A stretch of DNA of 64,000 nt from contig NC_089766.1 in the NCBI RefSeq assembly GCF_040412425.1, forward strand, positions 18,420,401 to 18,484,400. Reading direction: 5' to 3'. A model generated the notes under the pieces. The model was given only the letters and a program-made list of their open reading frames with translations, did no database searches and was not told the origin of the DNA. A program made the position numbers and the translations under genes. Positions within the stretch are counted from its first letter, which is position 1. Each line of letters opens with the position of its first letter. The DNA comes from Macrobrachium rosenbergii. Taxonomy: Eukaryota > Arthropoda > Malacostraca > Decapoda > Palaemonidae. Below, piece by piece: positions 1-11,287 of the stretch.

Positions 1-770
1 AAGAAGAAGAAGAAGAAGATGATGATCTCTTACCTCCGGCGAAGGGGAACCTTCCCTTCAAGATGTCTTGGGACCTTCGAGCACCTTCTTGCGTCATGCT
101 GGCAGAGAAGGACTGACTACCTCTTGAGAGGTTGAAGAATCCCCCCAGGCATGTGACTATTTCTATGTTGTGCGTTTGCTTTAACGGTAGGAGAAAGGAA
201 CGTCAAAATGATGACTCTTCTTTGTGGGTTGCTGATGCCTCTCTCAGGTCTCTCACTCCAGAGGCTGTGTCTAGTCTCCAGTAAGGTTGGGTTTAGTACT
301 ACTTCAAGAAATATCACAATTCCAAAATGAGTGGTCAACGTTTCCCAGATGGATTTATTTCGGTGCATTTTCTTATCATTAAATGTGGCAGAACCCAGTT
401 CCTGCAAATGTTTTTTTTTTTTTTTTTTTTGTAGAAAAAAAATTAAGAATAATTAAACATTCATCTGGTTGCTTGCGTTATTTCCATTAAGATTTTTAAT
501 AGACAACTTTAGCTTAAGATATGCCACATTTCTTACAAGTGTAAAGGGGTAGATACGCAGGTACAGAGTTTGCGGAGACGATAATAGTGTTGTTTCTCAG
601 TCATTCCACCTGCTGTACTTACGAAGATATGCTGTGAGAGTTTATGTTGCTGTTCCCTTATATAACTCTCCTGGAAAATATGAAATGTTTCAGCTCATGG
701 GATTCAACTGTCAAGAAATCCATTATATCAATGTTATCTTTGTCGTGCACCGATGGGTGCCTACAGGTTA
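1..770. other. Unassigned non-coding sequence
   Basis: The window opens in an AAG/GAT trinucleotide stretch (1-27) and has a T-homopolymer near 410-431. A 96-codon minus-strand frame at 117-407 has no recognisable domain and no supporting context, so it is not called. Nothing else is supported here. Confidence 0.5.
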
Positions 771-1060
771 AAATCTACCTGGTCCCCTGGTTAAATGGCC
801 TGTTGACCTCCCCGCCACCTACATGCCTCCCCATCCGTGATGGGAGGTGGAAAAGTTTTCATTGTTCCCGGGATCGTGCGATTTTTAGGGGGCAATTAAG
901 GCCTGGCTCCCTCCCGGGAACTAACAGCTATTATCTGGTTCAAATAGGCTTGTTCTGTCAAACTTCCCGCCAAATACCGGCCTGGCAGTCAAATGAATAT
1001 GAATTATTTCCAAATAAATGATACACAGAAATTTACAGGAGCGGGATGTATATCCTTGAC
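770..1060 (+). repeat. Partial copy of the ~1.4 kb dispersed repeat (copy 3)
   Basis: This segment is clearly homologous to 7,098-7,375. Shared blocks include CTACCTGGTCCCCTGG, ACATGCCTCCCC, CTAACAGCTATTAT and ATACACAGAAATTTACAGGA. Only this end of the repeat is present; the part homologous to 5,960-7,080 is missing. It is therefore either a truncated copy or a separate module that also sits next to the longer repeat. No coding potential is supported. Confidence 0.75.
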
Positions 1061-1189
1061 AGGTCCCCCTTAAAAGGCCCTTCTACCATTTCAGATTGTG
1101 AGGTCTTAATTAGTCATCCCGACTGGTCCGTGACCTACATAAAAGGTGGATTGTGTCTGTACATCTAAAGACCCTACTAACTGCTGGCT

Positions 1190-1305
1190 AATTTACAGGC
1201 CTAACCTACCTAAGGGTATGGATACAGCTACTAACTGGCTAGGGTGATGGGAGAAACCCACGCCTAGACAAATGCACACTGTAAACACCTAACCTAACCT
1301 AACCT
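1190..1305. repeat. Short TTAGG-type telomere-like repeats
   Basis: CCTAACCTACCT at about 1,199 and four nearly perfect AACCT units at about 1,283-1,305 match the complement of the arthropod telomere repeat TTAGG. The tract is far too short to be a telomere, so it is read as interstitial telomere-like sequence. Confidence 0.55.
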
Positions 1306-1657
1306 ACTATCCCCATGACTCTGGCACTGAACGAGCTGGCACTAACGAATGGCACGCACTGAGTTATGATCGGCACTACGCTTTACAATTAACATACGCA
1401 ACAAATTGAAACATGACGAACCTGAAGGGTAATTCACAATGTATGATTAAGTAATGTATCAGTTTGGTCTAAAGTGGGTTGGAAAGGAGGCTAGTTAGAA
1501 AAGGGTTGTAGTACAAAGGCCACCACGTGGTTAATTGTTAATGCTATGGGGTCAGGTCTTTGAGCTACCCTCTCTGGGCAGGTGCCCCGGATCGTCCGGG
1601 CTAGAGTGGCACTGTGCCAGTAGGCACAAGTGCCAAGAGAGCTATAGCTTTGACTCG

Positions 1658-1995
1658 CTAAGTGAATTTCTTCGCCTTCTTCTTCTTTGGGGGCCTCCAG
1701 AGGTCTAAGCTAAGGCCATTTCTAGGGGGCAATGAGGATACTGACTCTGAAGAACGGCTAGGAGTGCCGTCAGGAGCAGGATCAGGGGCAGCCTCAGGGG
1801 CTACGGGCTGGCCTCCCACTTCGCCTGCTGCGACAACCGTCGTGGGACGAGAACCAGCGTCTGTGTCCTGGCCGGACAGTTCCTGGTCAACCAGAAAGAG
1901 GTAATGTCAGGCGCTGCCAGAGGGTCGTCCTCAGCGAGTGGAAAGAGTGTGGGAAGAACAAACATCAGAAGCGGAGGTTGCGCGTGGGTGATCAC
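1658..1995 (-). pseudogene. C-terminal tail of a retroelement-like protein, frameshifted
   Basis: On the minus strand an open frame of about 80 codons, without its own start, ends at the stop at 1,658-1,660. It is Pro/Ala/Ser-rich and finishes in a strongly basic tail (PPKKKKAKKFT). An overlapping frame at 1,801-1,995 supplies an acidic stretch (AEDDPLAAPDI), so a frameshift near 1,900 probably separates two parts of one former reading frame. It lies directly downstream of the CCHC-containing frame at 1,992-2,504 on the same strand. Function is not recognisable; a Gag-like tail is the simplest guess from context. A plus-strand frame also crosses this stretch but contains no known motif. Confidence 0.3.
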
Positions 1996-2504
1996 GGTTT
2001 GAGATTTGGTGGGTCTCCATTAGGAGGATCAGCGAGAGTCATATTTGGGGTCGGCACTAGCTTTAACTCAGGGCCAGGCTCGGATGCAGCTTGGCGAGGC
2101 ATCCAGCCAAGATAGGTTGGCTGGCACTGACCAGTGCTTGCAAGTGGCACTGGCAGCAAATTGGTGTCAGACAAAGCTGAAGGGGGACCCGGGGGATCGA
2201 GACCCCTCGGTGTCCCTGGCGTGATCTGGGACAGCAATTCCTGTCTTAATGAGAGGATTGGGCCTCTTGGTTCGGTGGTGTTGGCCGCTGCGGCTAGCCT
2301 ACTGGGGCACTTTGCCCATCTCTCGGAGTGACCGCTTACGTTGCAGATCCTGCAGCGGTAATTTGTGCGATCCTGTTGTGATGAGGGAGTAATGCGTTGG
2401 TGGCCGTCCGGTCGCAAGACCCGCGGACTAGGCCTAGAATGTGTTTGATGCTGGTGGGTCCGGTTCGCTTTTGGGCGAATGGAAGGTTGGGTTGAGGGTG
2501 GCAC
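1992..2504 (-). pseudogene. CCHC zinc-knuckle protein fragment (retroelement Gag-like)
   Basis: A 170-codon frame rich in Pro, Arg, Gln and Ser. About one third of the way in it carries one zinc-knuckle-like motif, CRICNVSGHSERWAKCP: the first two cysteines have CX2C spacing and are followed by a GH and a final Cys, with spacing slightly longer than the canonical CX2CX4HX4C. The rest is low-complexity, proline-rich sequence. It is in the same reading frame as the protease-like piece at 2,718-2,900 and the Gag-like N-terminus at 3,561-3,731, which suggests one former element. The order is odd because the knuckle follows the protease-like segment. A nucleic-acid-binding Gag role is inferred from the motif only. 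Confidence 0.45.
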
Positions 2505-2717
2505 AGCTGTCTGAAGGCTGTGTCCTGCTCAGGAGGTTTTGTACGGCCTCACTGGTGGAGGCAGTCCAGGTAATAGAATGGCGGGGTCAGGGCATCCCCA
2601 GAAGAGGATGTCCCTTTCTAAATGAAATTCCACTCCGTGCCTGATCACGAGTTCCTCGCCAGGCGGTGAATTTGTTCAATGCTCAGTCGGTAATCACCGG
2701 TTAAACTGTGGGAACGA

Positions 2718-2900
2718 TTATGGACTGCCGGTCACCTGGGTTACCGTCCACCTGACTTCCTCATCTATGAAGACACCGGCTGGCACTTTGGCCCGATCGA
2801 TCAGGCTAATATCTGAGCCCGTGTCGGCAGTAGCCGATAGGTTCACTATTAGGCTAGACTCATCCAGAGGGGCTATGGTGACAGACTTTGTCCAGACCAC
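2718..2900 (-). pseudogene. Retropepsin-like aspartic protease fragment
   Basis: A 60-codon frame contains ATADTGSDISLIDRA, matching the retropepsin active-site pattern in which hydrophobic residues precede D-T-G-S/A-D and are followed by a hydrophobic strand. The catalytic Asp is intact. The flap and the C-terminal part of the domain are absent, and a stop follows immediately. In LTR retrotransposons this domain processes Gag-Pol. Upstream and downstream minus-strand frames are interrupted, so this is a relic rather than a working enzyme. Confidence 0.5.
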
Positions 2901-3560
2901 GCTCCGGGGCAGGAAGCCTTTTCTGGCGGCTCAGCCAGAGAGGATGTGGCAGTACTGATCGAGTGGACATGCCTGGGAGTGACCACATGTTTGGGCAAAG
3001 TACAGGATACCCTGAGTGCAGAGTGTCCTGAGCTCCACAGTCTCAGCAGAGCCCCAGGGATAGGATGATTTCGGCAGTGACCGGTTGTGCTGGGAAGCTG
3101 GTGCTGAATTAGGAGAGGGAAGAGGGATGGTTATTGGTGACAGGCTGCTGAGGTTTTGCGGTGGATTATTGTCCCTGTAGTGACAGTCACACCAGCCAGC
3201 ATGGCCATTACTTCTTGCAGATGGTGCACGTAAATGCTAGGTGGTCCCATTTTAGAGCGATTGAAGGCCGAGAGGTGTCAGGTGTAGTACTGTTTGCGCT
3301 GCAAGGAGTGCTGTGGGAGGGTTGTACGTTTCCCAAGCATCCCAGCCAAGCGGCAGGCTTCCTTGAGGTGGCAGGCTGCTTATCCCACTGAATACACAGC
3401 CAGAGGCCAGGCACACACTGGAAGAGGTCCTGCAGCATGGTCCGTTGAACACATCCTCAGATGTGTCGCACCGCGGGATTCAGACAACTCAAGCTCCCTG
3501 TCTTTGAGGCTGGTTCATGCTGTCCTCTTCATTCTTCTCTCTCTTCTTCTTCTCCTTTGC

Positions 3561-3731
3561 TCATCTTCTTGGTGCCTTCTCCGTTCTTCTCTCTTCTTCT
3601 TGCTGTCTTTGTTCTTCTTCATACTTTCTCTTCTCAGCAATCTGTTCCTTTACAAACTTTTGAAGGGCCTGGCCGGAAAGACCGTCCTCCTTCCCTATAT
3701 TCCTAAAATATTGGTGCTCCTCGGTTGACAT
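3561..3731 (-). pseudogene. Gag-like N-terminus of a Ty3/gypsy-type element
   Basis: The minus-strand ATG at 3,731 opens a 56-codon frame. Its first third is globular-looking (IGKEDGLSGQALQKFVKEQ) and the remainder is a Glu/Gln/Arg/Lys-rich helix (EEEQRQQEEERRTEKAPRR). This layout, a short amphipathic start followed by a highly charged coiled-coil-like segment, resembles N-termini of Gag proteins in invertebrate Ty3/gypsy elements. That is recognition by eye, not a search. The frame ends at 3,561, but the same frame hosts the protease-like and CCHC pieces further along. It is shorter than 60 residues. Confidence 0.4.
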
Positions 3732-3734
3732 GTT

Positions 3735-5950
3735 GCTGATGGGGAAGGGGTGCTGAGTGAGTGCCAGGTGTTCCGGAGAAGGTTTTGTGACGATGAGGAA
3801 ATTGTCCTTAGATTAGTGGCACTTCAATGGTGGCACCTTTGAATCAGGTGGCTTTTCATGGATGAATGTGTGCGTCTGAAGGTCACACACTAGGAAATCG
3901 TTCTAGGGAAGGAGTCTGAGTCCCTTATGGGGATCGCTAGCAAATGGAGTGCTCTAAGAGAAGGCTCTATGGTCCATATAGGCAGATGCACTGTTAATGA
4001 GTTGTTCCTGAAGGAGCTGCAGTCCTTATGGGTGGAAACACCAGTTGTATGGCACTCTGTTTCTTCAATGCAGGTGCAGGGGCTTATAAGAGGTTGCTTT
4101 GGTTGGGTGGCACTGTGGTGCCGGTGCACTCCGTGGAGCAATGCAAAATGTCAGTGCATGAATTGGCACTGAAGGTGAGGTACTCTACCTGAGCAGAAGG
4201 TAAGTAGGGAGTAAAAAGGTAAATGAGAGACTCCAACAGAGGAAGAAATAGGAAAGTGAAAGGAAGATAAGTGCTTCAGTGATTGGTGCTTAGCAGTGCA
4301 TGAATTAGTGGCACTGAGAGGAATGGAAACTGGATGTGACACGAGTGGGTAGCTAGTTATGAGAACTAGTGGGCGCTGCCTGACATGAGGACAGGTAGGC
4401 TACGAGGGAGGCACACAATGTGCAGTGTTTTTTTAGCACTTGCAACCAGCAAGTCTGAGATAAGACATACTTGCTCCACTCCAGTTGAATGACACGTAAC
4501 AGATATAATATCCTGCACTTTCTAGGCGTGCAATAAAATGGTTTGAGCTGAAGCTAGGAAAGAAAAGCTGTTAGGGCTTATTTGTTAAACACAAGTGCTC
4601 AAAACTACGCACTGTGTATGTGATAAAATTTAATGGGTAATGAATTTGAAATTCCCTGATTAAGTATTAATATAATTCTTTGTATCTGCCTTTTATAATT
4701 TGTGAGTTGGTTCCCAAACTCGTAAGTAAATTATGTCGGTCCCGTGTTAAAATGAACGAATGCGAGAGGGAAGAGAAGTGAAGAAAAAAAAATCTCCCTC
4801 TCTCTCGGTGAGCGTTATGGAATGGAACTTATTTGTTATAAAATTTGTTAAAGTGGTTTTTTTTTAGTCTCAAGAGAAAATACCGTCTTCTGCGGAATTA
4901 CGTTAAGTTAAGGTTTTAAGTCTTTATGGAATGGCTACTGTCTCGCATGCATCAAAATGCTTAGGGTATGGTATGCAAGGGTGTTTCAAATTGTTTCACA
5001 AAGTTTCCCGAGTTTCGTTAAGCACACAAGGAGGAGGCTCGTTCCTTGAACAAACGTTGTGGGAACGACTACGCGCGTGGAACAGCTGATTGTAGGCTCT
5101 TGCTTTGTCATGCAACAGGACGAAGTGGAATTGGATGGAAAAAACAAAACTGCACTTTCTTGCTAAATGCAGGTTTTAAATGTGAAATGAATGATTTAAC
5201 TTTGAATGTCAGCACTGTCTTTACTTTACATTAATATACTTCAATATGCACTGGGAGGGTCGTTAAATAACTATGCTTGGAACTGTTTTTATTTCTTCCA
5301 ACACTGGGACAGTTTACGCATGCGCCATTTTGAACACACCGTTTCTGCCAGCCATTATAAATGCAGATATCGCTATCACGGTTTCCTGTAGCCCCAATGG
5401 TTATTTCAAAAATTTAACCAGAAATGTACATTTTCTTTGCCGTAACTATTCCGAATAAACTCTTAGCCACTGGTTCTAGCTCACATATGCAAAATTCCCT
5501 AACTAAGCACTTCCTAATTCCTATATTCGCTCGTCCAGCAACTCACAACTTTGTCCTACACACCAGAAATTTTGCGGGGTGGACACTTCGCGCCTACCTC
5601 TCTGTTTCCTTTAATATAATAACCTATACGTTCCCTGTATTATGAACATATACAATACGAGAATTGTTGCGTTTCTTTAAGAAAATATCAAATATCCTTC
5701 TCTGATTCCCTTAATATGCGAACATGCACACTCTGTTTGCAAAGTTCTGAAGCTCCGATCGCTTTCCTGCGCTCTTGAATAATGAAATGATTACCGTGAA
5801 TTAGGAAATAATTGATTTTATATATTCCTGGTTTTTCTAGTCTAGTTTAATAATTGAGGCTAGTGCGCTAATGGACTAATCACAACTTGATTGGTCGTCT
5901 TTCATAAACTGGTCTTGGTTGGTGAGAAATTGAAACAAAGTTATATTGAT
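3735..5950. other. Unassigned sequence; no gene supported
   Basis: The first part, to about 4,400, continues the GC-richer retroelement-like block, with frequent GGCACT motifs and no convincing frame. From 4,400 to 5,950 the DNA becomes AT-rich, with a short CT run near 4,790. No RNA gene, splice-bounded exon or terminal repeat was seen. Confidence 0.4.
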
Positions 5951-5959
5951 ACCTTACAG

Positions 5960-7389
5960 AATAAGCCCAGCTTATGAGCAAAAGGAAAAATTGTTGAAAA
6001 CTTATATACCTTAGATTTTCCTGGATTTACAATTGAATAAGGAATTAGAATTCTTTTACCAATTTACAGGGGTTTATTTACAGAGACTTTAGCAAGTAAA
6101 CAATGAGACCGCAAACAACATGATAACTAATGGGCAGACTCATTAATAGGACATGGAACAATAATGCAATGATTAACGTAAACAGAAGCTGATTAATAAT
6201 GGACCAATGTGCAATACAATCCGTCAATGTTAATAATAACATTTGGTCTGCCCTGTTTACACAAAATAGTCTCAGATAATGCAAATGATGGAACTCCAGA
6301 ATGGAGAATAATTCATATGAACATTTTTGAGTCACAACGGATTTAGTAATGACTGCACATTAGAAGATTTTCAGGATATTGGGGTGGCAGGCGAAATACT
6401 GAATCACGAGGTGCGATCAGTCGCTTGTCTCCTGAAGAGCGTCCCAGATCAACCATGGCGACACACAGAGAGAATAGAATCCCCCTTATAAATGGGATAC
6501 TTTACACCTTAAATATTTACTACATAGCCGGCAGATGGTATAATAAAATCACATAGGCACAATATGGGATCTCGTAGCTGCGTGGGCTCAACAGTGGTTT
6601 ATGTGATGCTTTACTCACACAAGAGAAGAATTAACACCAGATTTACTTGCCTAAATATCCTTAAATTGCACTGGGGAGGGATAGCAGTGATTATCACGGG
6701 ATCTTTACTTGAATTCAAGGCACGTAACGGCGAGATATGGGATGCAGGCAGGACTCGAGCAAAGGAGATTGCTTTGTGGAGGAAGGAGTTAAAGTCTGAA
6801 ATGGAATTTTAGAGTTTAAGTAAAAAGAGGAAGGGCTGGTTTTGACTATTTGCGATGGACAAACCTTGTCTGATAATTGTGGCGCCAACAGTCATCTCGG
6901 TTGTCCGTCGATGGTAGCCAACCAGCGTAAACGGAGGAGAGGGGAAGATAGATGCGCCCGGTTCTGTCTCTTTCAAAGCTAGCTGCATCTTGTGGGGGTT
7001 CAGCATTCGTCCAACATCCCTGCAAATATGTCAAGAGAACCAGCAAGAGGGGCAGAGGAAAAGCACACTTATCCATTAGGTGTCTACAGATTGGCGTCCT
7101 ACCTGGTCCCCTGGCGTTAATGGCCTAGTGACCTCCCCCCGCTCTCTACATGCCTCCCCCATCGCGTGATGGGGTGGAAAAGGGTTTATATTGTTTCCCA
7201 GGATCGTACGATTTTAGGGAGGGTTAAGGAGGCCTAAGCTCCTCCCAGTGCTAACAGCTATTATCACAGTTCAAATAAAACTGTTTCTGTCTGACACCCA
7301 TGAAATTTCAGCCCTTGATCAAATGAATAACGAATTATTTCCAAATAAAAATACACAGAAATTTACAGGAGGGAGGATATATATCTTTG

Positions 7390-7390
<1 letters not shown>
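5960..7390 (-). repeat. ~1.4 kb dispersed repeat, copy 1 (minus orientation)
   Basis: Read on the minus strand, this matches 17,650-19,060 along almost its whole length. Shared landmarks, in minus-strand order, are the CTGGTCCCCTGG/GCGTGATGGGG block, a small frame with a hydrophobic leader, the AATTATCAGACAAGG block, TCCCATATCTCGCC, AAAGATCCCGTGATAATC, CCATATTGTGCCTA, AATGAGTCTGCCCATT and TAAATAAACCCCTGTAAATT. The last of these contains a possible polyadenylation signal. The element type is not certain. A retroelement 3' region or LTR is possible, given the polyadenylation-like signal and the two inverted copies. An AT array abuts its outer end at 7,393. Confidence 0.7.
6846..7076 (-). CDS. 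Small repeat-encoded frame with hydrophobic leader
   Basis: A 76-codon frame within copy 1 of the ~1.4 kb repeat. Residues about 3-20 form a leucine-rich stretch (FPLPLLLVLLTYLQGCW) followed by a polar region, which looks like a secretory signal peptide. The rest has no recognised domain. Copy 2 (about 17,915-18,060) keeps the hydrophobic leader pattern (FLLVVLTSLQECW) and the following QDAA in a related frame, although it is broken downstream. Conservation of the leader in both copies hints at former coding function within the repeat, perhaps part of an envelope-like or accessory reading frame. That is speculation; no known family is recognised. Confidence 0.3.
   Translation of the reverse strand: MDKCAFPLPLLLVLLTYLQGCWTNAEPPQDAASFERDRTGRIYLPLSSVYAGWLPSTDNRDDCWRHNYQTRFVHRK

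Positions 7391-7392
<2 letters not shown>

Positions 7393-7460
<68 letters not shown>
7393..7460. repeat. (AT)n microsatellite
   Basis: About 34 uninterrupted AT dinucleotides abut the end of the dispersed-repeat copy at 5,960-7,390. Confidence 0.98.
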
Positions 7461-7463
<3 letters not shown>

Positions 7464-7796
7464 TGATAATAATGTGTGTATGTGTGTAATACATAATCAC
7501 AGGCTCTACACCACCTCACCCCGCCACCGAAAAAGATAAGTATTCGCACAATTGTTTCCATGGCTATGAAAATATTTATTTGTTATATTAGGAAAATCCC
7601 TGATATATCTTTTCATCTATTGTCGAAAAAAAGTGCTTCTGTAAAACCTGTAATTCATGGTAAACATTTTGATATTCTTAATATTTTGTTATTTACAAAA
7701 TCGGTATTTGTCACTAAACCAAAACAAGTAAGACAGAATTTTGACAGCAAAAACATTCATGAAGAACACTGACATCGTTACCAGCACACAAAAAAA

Positions 7797-8048
7797 TCAT
7801 TTTTCATATAATCTATAATCACAAGCAAGTATTTTTGAGTCAAAAAGATTCTCATACACACGTCCTGGAACCTGTAGAAGGTCTGTGTACGCAAAGTGAT
7901 TGTAATCAAAGTACTTCATGTTTTGAGAGTTAAGCATTGTCTTCTTTTCCTTTTTCTTTGCTCGCAAAGAGGCAGTCATTGAACTTTTGGAGCTGCTAAT
8001 AGAATCATCATTTTTTAAGTTCATGTCGTCAGTGAATACGATCTCCAT
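7797..8048 (-). CDS. Hypothetical protein frame, 83 codons
   Basis: A minus-strand frame with unusually protein-like composition for this window. It has an acidic/Ser-rich start (TDDMNLKNDDSISSSKSS), a Lys-rich middle (RAKKKEKK), then a mixed segment with regular aromatic residues (YFDYNHFAYTDLLQVPG). It is not low-complexity and not in a recognised repeat. No family was recognised, and no splice signals or neighbours support it. It could be a terminal exon or chance. Confidence 0.22.
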   Translation of the reverse strand: MEIVFTDDMNLKNDDSISSSKSSMTASLRAKKKEKKTMLNSQNMKYFDYNHFAYTDLLQVPGRVYENLFDSKILACDYRLYEK

Positions 8049-8049
8049 T

Positions 8050-8990
8050 CATTTCATTGACCTCACAGTTTGAAACCACTTTTAATCGCTGGGTATTTTA
8101 TTGCGTCAAATATTTACATCCAGACGTCGGCAGCCTTGCTTGTTGCGTCACTTGTTTCATGAACCGAATTTAAATCAATTTAAACTAATCTATAAATTAA
8201 CTGCAATTTTCCCAAAATTTTTTATGGAGACTGACGTTGGCGCAGGCGATTCAAGTAATTCTTCTTTGATGACCGGATCCTAAAAACTTCCTTTGATGAC
8301 CGAGGTTATGTAACTAATGTGACTGAAAGTCTTCAGAATGACGCAGGCTCTATTTGAGACATAGCTGTCGAGATCATCTACGACGTTGGATAGGCTGTCA
8401 GAAGTCAAAAATGAACTTACTTTTTCCTGGTGTCTTCTGTCTTTCTATTTCATAAGAGTGCTTTTCCTTTATTTCATCCCCCGCTGATTCTTTCATTCTC
8501 TCACTCAAATGGTATCAGAGAGCGAAAGACCAGCCCAAGTAGAGAATTTGTAAAACTATATGGAAAGAACTATGCTTTGTTTAGCAAATAGTTTTTTAGA
8601 CAATTTTGGGTCGTTTATTGAGAGTGCAGTGGGAGTATATCTTGTAGGAATAAAATGGATATTGGCATTTTAAGTGGCCTTATGTTTATAAGGCGTGTAA
8701 CATTGACAAAAAAGAAAAATATTCCTCCGGACACAGAGAACCTTTCATGAAGATCTTTGTACATTGGAATATCCTCTTACTTTAAGCTGACGAACAAGGA
8801 CTACAGACTTTTTGAAATGCTTAAGGGGATGCTTTATGGTCTGCGAAGTTTTTACGTCGGTGTGTTTGCTCTGCAGAGTAGGAGGATAAAAAAGGAGTTT
8901 GTAATGACTCATCTTTATTTCTGTAGTCTCTCGTTCATTTCAGGCACTTTTATAATCTTAGATGGGGATGAGTTCAAAGGGTTCATGATT
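8050..8990. other. Unassigned non-coding sequence
   Basis: Single-copy-looking AT-rich DNA with no convincing frame, RNA gene or repeat relationship inside the window. Confidence 0.4.
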
Positions 8991-9007
8991 ATTGCACACC
9001 TTCCCCT

Positions 9008-9008
9008 G

Positions 9009-9048
<40 letters not shown>
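9008..9048. repeat. (CT)n microsatellite
   Basis: A perfect TC/CT run of about 20 dinucleotides. Confidence 0.97.
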
Positions 9049-9049
<1 letters not shown>

Positions 9050-9145
9050 ATGCCGTTTAATTATGTCGATTTGCTTCTTTTACGGTGGATTATATTTGAT
9101 AGGTTCAACTGTGGAGGATTTTTTTAGGCTCTCATTTGTGCAATA

Positions 9146-9149
<4 letters not shown>

Positions 9150-9201
<52 letters not shown>
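9150..9201. repeat. (CT)n microsatellite
   Basis: A TC run of about 25 dinucleotides ending in TGTGTGTATA. Confidence 0.97.
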
Positions 9202-9207
<6 letters not shown>

Positions 9208-9486
9208 ATATCAGTCTATCTAGATATCTGACTGTCCACCCTAGAAACATCACTGCCGTGTAATGTCTTTGTATTATTCATCCGTCTCTTTTTACTCTTA
9301 TACACACCAGTACAAATTATGCGCTTATGAATATTCTCGTAGATACAGCACAAGGTTACGTTCTATTAGGAATTGCTGTTGAACTGACGATCACATGACT
9401 GATACAAATTAGGCATCAGCTAACAAAGTGATCAAAAGTGATAACACAGCTATGATTCATGCGAATGTTTCTAACCAGAAATGGAA

Positions 9487-9541
9487 GAGAGAGAGAGAGA
9501 GAAAGAAGAAGAAAGAGAGAAGAAGAAGAAGAAGAGGAGAG
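9487..9541. repeat. (GA)n/(GAA)n mixed microsatellite
   Basis: GA dinucleotides grade into GAA trinucleotides just upstream of a dispersed repeat (9,562-9,845). The other copy of that repeat, at 21,688, is also preceded by a GA array. Confidence 0.95.
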
Positions 9542-9561
9542 AACCAAATATGAAGCTAAAA

Positions 9562-9845
9562 TTCTAAATGGCCATTTCATCATAACCATTGAACTTGAAG
9601 TGTGGCCAGAGCAAAATTCTTTTCTTCATAAATTCCCATTATCTTTAGATTGGACGACACAAGTTTCACCCTCACCGTCCGGGCAATTCCCTGAACCTCA
9701 AAACTTGTGGGTAAAAAGTACAGCGACGAAGACTGTCTTGTCTAACTTTCAAGTCTACAAACTATGTGCAAAGAAAACCCGCGCTCGAGATAAATGTTCA
9801 AGAAGCTTTTAACACAACTGCAAAAGTTGGACACTGCAAGCATTA
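9562..9845 (+). repeat. Dispersed repeat, copy 1 (pair with 21,688-21,990)
   Basis: Shares ordered blocks with 21,688-21,990: GGCCATTTCAT/GCCCATTTCAT, CATAAATTCCC, AGATTGGA(C/T)GAC, AGCGACGAAGAC, TCTAACTTTC, GCAAAG(A/G)AAACCCG and ACAACTGCAAAAGTTGGACA. Identity is moderate with indels. A GA-rich array precedes both copies. Class is unknown; no terminal repeats or coding capacity were seen. Confidence 0.7.
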
Positions 9846-9849
9846 CCCT

Positions 9850-10865
9850 GTAATATGTTGGCGAAGAAATAAGAAATTATGGTGATTATTCAAGACAGGA
9901 TGGAAAAGTGTTGAGAAACTTCGAAATATTGATTAAAACAGAGGGAGGTGAAGGTCTGGTACATCTAACGCACTTGTTTTATTCCTTTGGATTTTGTAAT
10001 TATGGATTTTTAGTTATATTCCTCGTACATATATTTTCTGCATATTTATATCCTCATTAAGGTCAGATGGTATGAGAAGGCGCGACTTTACAGGCATTTG
10101 AGCAACCTTCCACCGACTCTCTTTCGGTACAAAGAATGAAGAGGCCACACTTAGCTTCGATGTCGAGCAACATTTTAACAAAGGAAGCTCTGTCGTTTGC
10201 CCGTCCCTGGGTAGTGGGATGGGTGCAGAAAGGGGAACGGAAGACTGTCATTCTCCCTGATATTGTTCCTTCAGCAAAGAAATAAATAAATAAAAGAAAA
10301 AGCAAAAATTTTAAATGATGTGGACTGGTTGTTCCTCGTTTTAGCTTTTGTATAGCTTATATGTGCATATAGTTTCTAAATTTCATAAACGGAACGAAGA
10401 GAGAGAACTCTCCTTGTTTTGATAAAAACGTTTTATCTTTGCTGGAAGAATTCACTGTCAACGAACCTTGCGGTCTGTCACTAAATTGCTCGAATACCAT
10501 GAAATGGAAACCACATCGGACGCATTAGGGCAGGAGACGGATTATCAAGATTTGTGGATACGTCAGTGTGAATCTCCTGCAAAAATGTTTCTCGATCTCT
10601 GTCCTTTCCTTTTGCTAGAACCTTTGGGTTTCTGGTCAGACGGAAGAGAGAAAGGGAAAATTGCCGTTGTGGGGTGAATGTCCATAGCTGTTTTTTATAC
10701 AGGGTGAAGAAATAATGGCTGCTTCACCTCCAACCATCTTAGGCCTTCTTAACTTTGACACCTGGTGCAGGAATTTTAACAAAATGACATTCTCTAGTGG
10801 AGATCTGGAAGCCTTCATGAAATAGAATGTGAAGCTGTAAAAATAATAATCTGTTAGCGTTGTGG
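9850..10865. other. Unassigned non-coding sequence
   Basis: No convincing gene, RNA or repeat was found. It ends in a GAA-rich tract. Confidence 0.4.
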
Positions 10866-10867
10866 GT

Positions 10868-10931
10868 GTGAAGAAGAAGAGAAGAAGAAGAAGAAGAATA
10901 AGAATAAGAATAAGAAGAAGACGAAGAAGAA
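10868..10931. repeat. (GAA)n-rich tract
   Basis: An imperfect GAA/AAG/AAT run immediately left of the DNA transposon at 10,958. Confidence 0.9.
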
Positions 10932-10957
10932 TGTCAAAAAGTAAAAGGGGTGGATAA

Positions 10958-11008
10958 TGCTAAGTTCACACATTCACGTATCAAGTCACGCATGCGCACG
11001 CACAGCCG
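10958..11008 (+). repeat. Left terminal inverted repeat
   Basis: About 50 bp starting TGCTAAGTTCACAC, matching the reverse complement of the right end with about three substitutions. The TAA at 10,955-10,957 is one half of the target-site duplication. Confidence 0.85.
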
Positions 11009-11287
11009 GAATTTGTGAAACTTGCGTATATGCGAGAAAATAAGCCCCGCCCAACTGGATACGTGTCGCAGGACGATGTGCGTGATGCATCGTATTATAG
11101 TGCGCGGAAATATGCGCGCTGCGTGGGGTGACGTGACGCTGACCAACAAGCAGCGGCGCAGGCAGAAGTCGCATTGGCAGACACGTGTAGCACCAGCGTC
11201 GCATTATACCGCCATATTGTTTGCGTTCTGCGTAGCTGAGTTACGCCAATCGTCGCGTTATTTACGTGCTGCGGGAGTTAAACCCCA

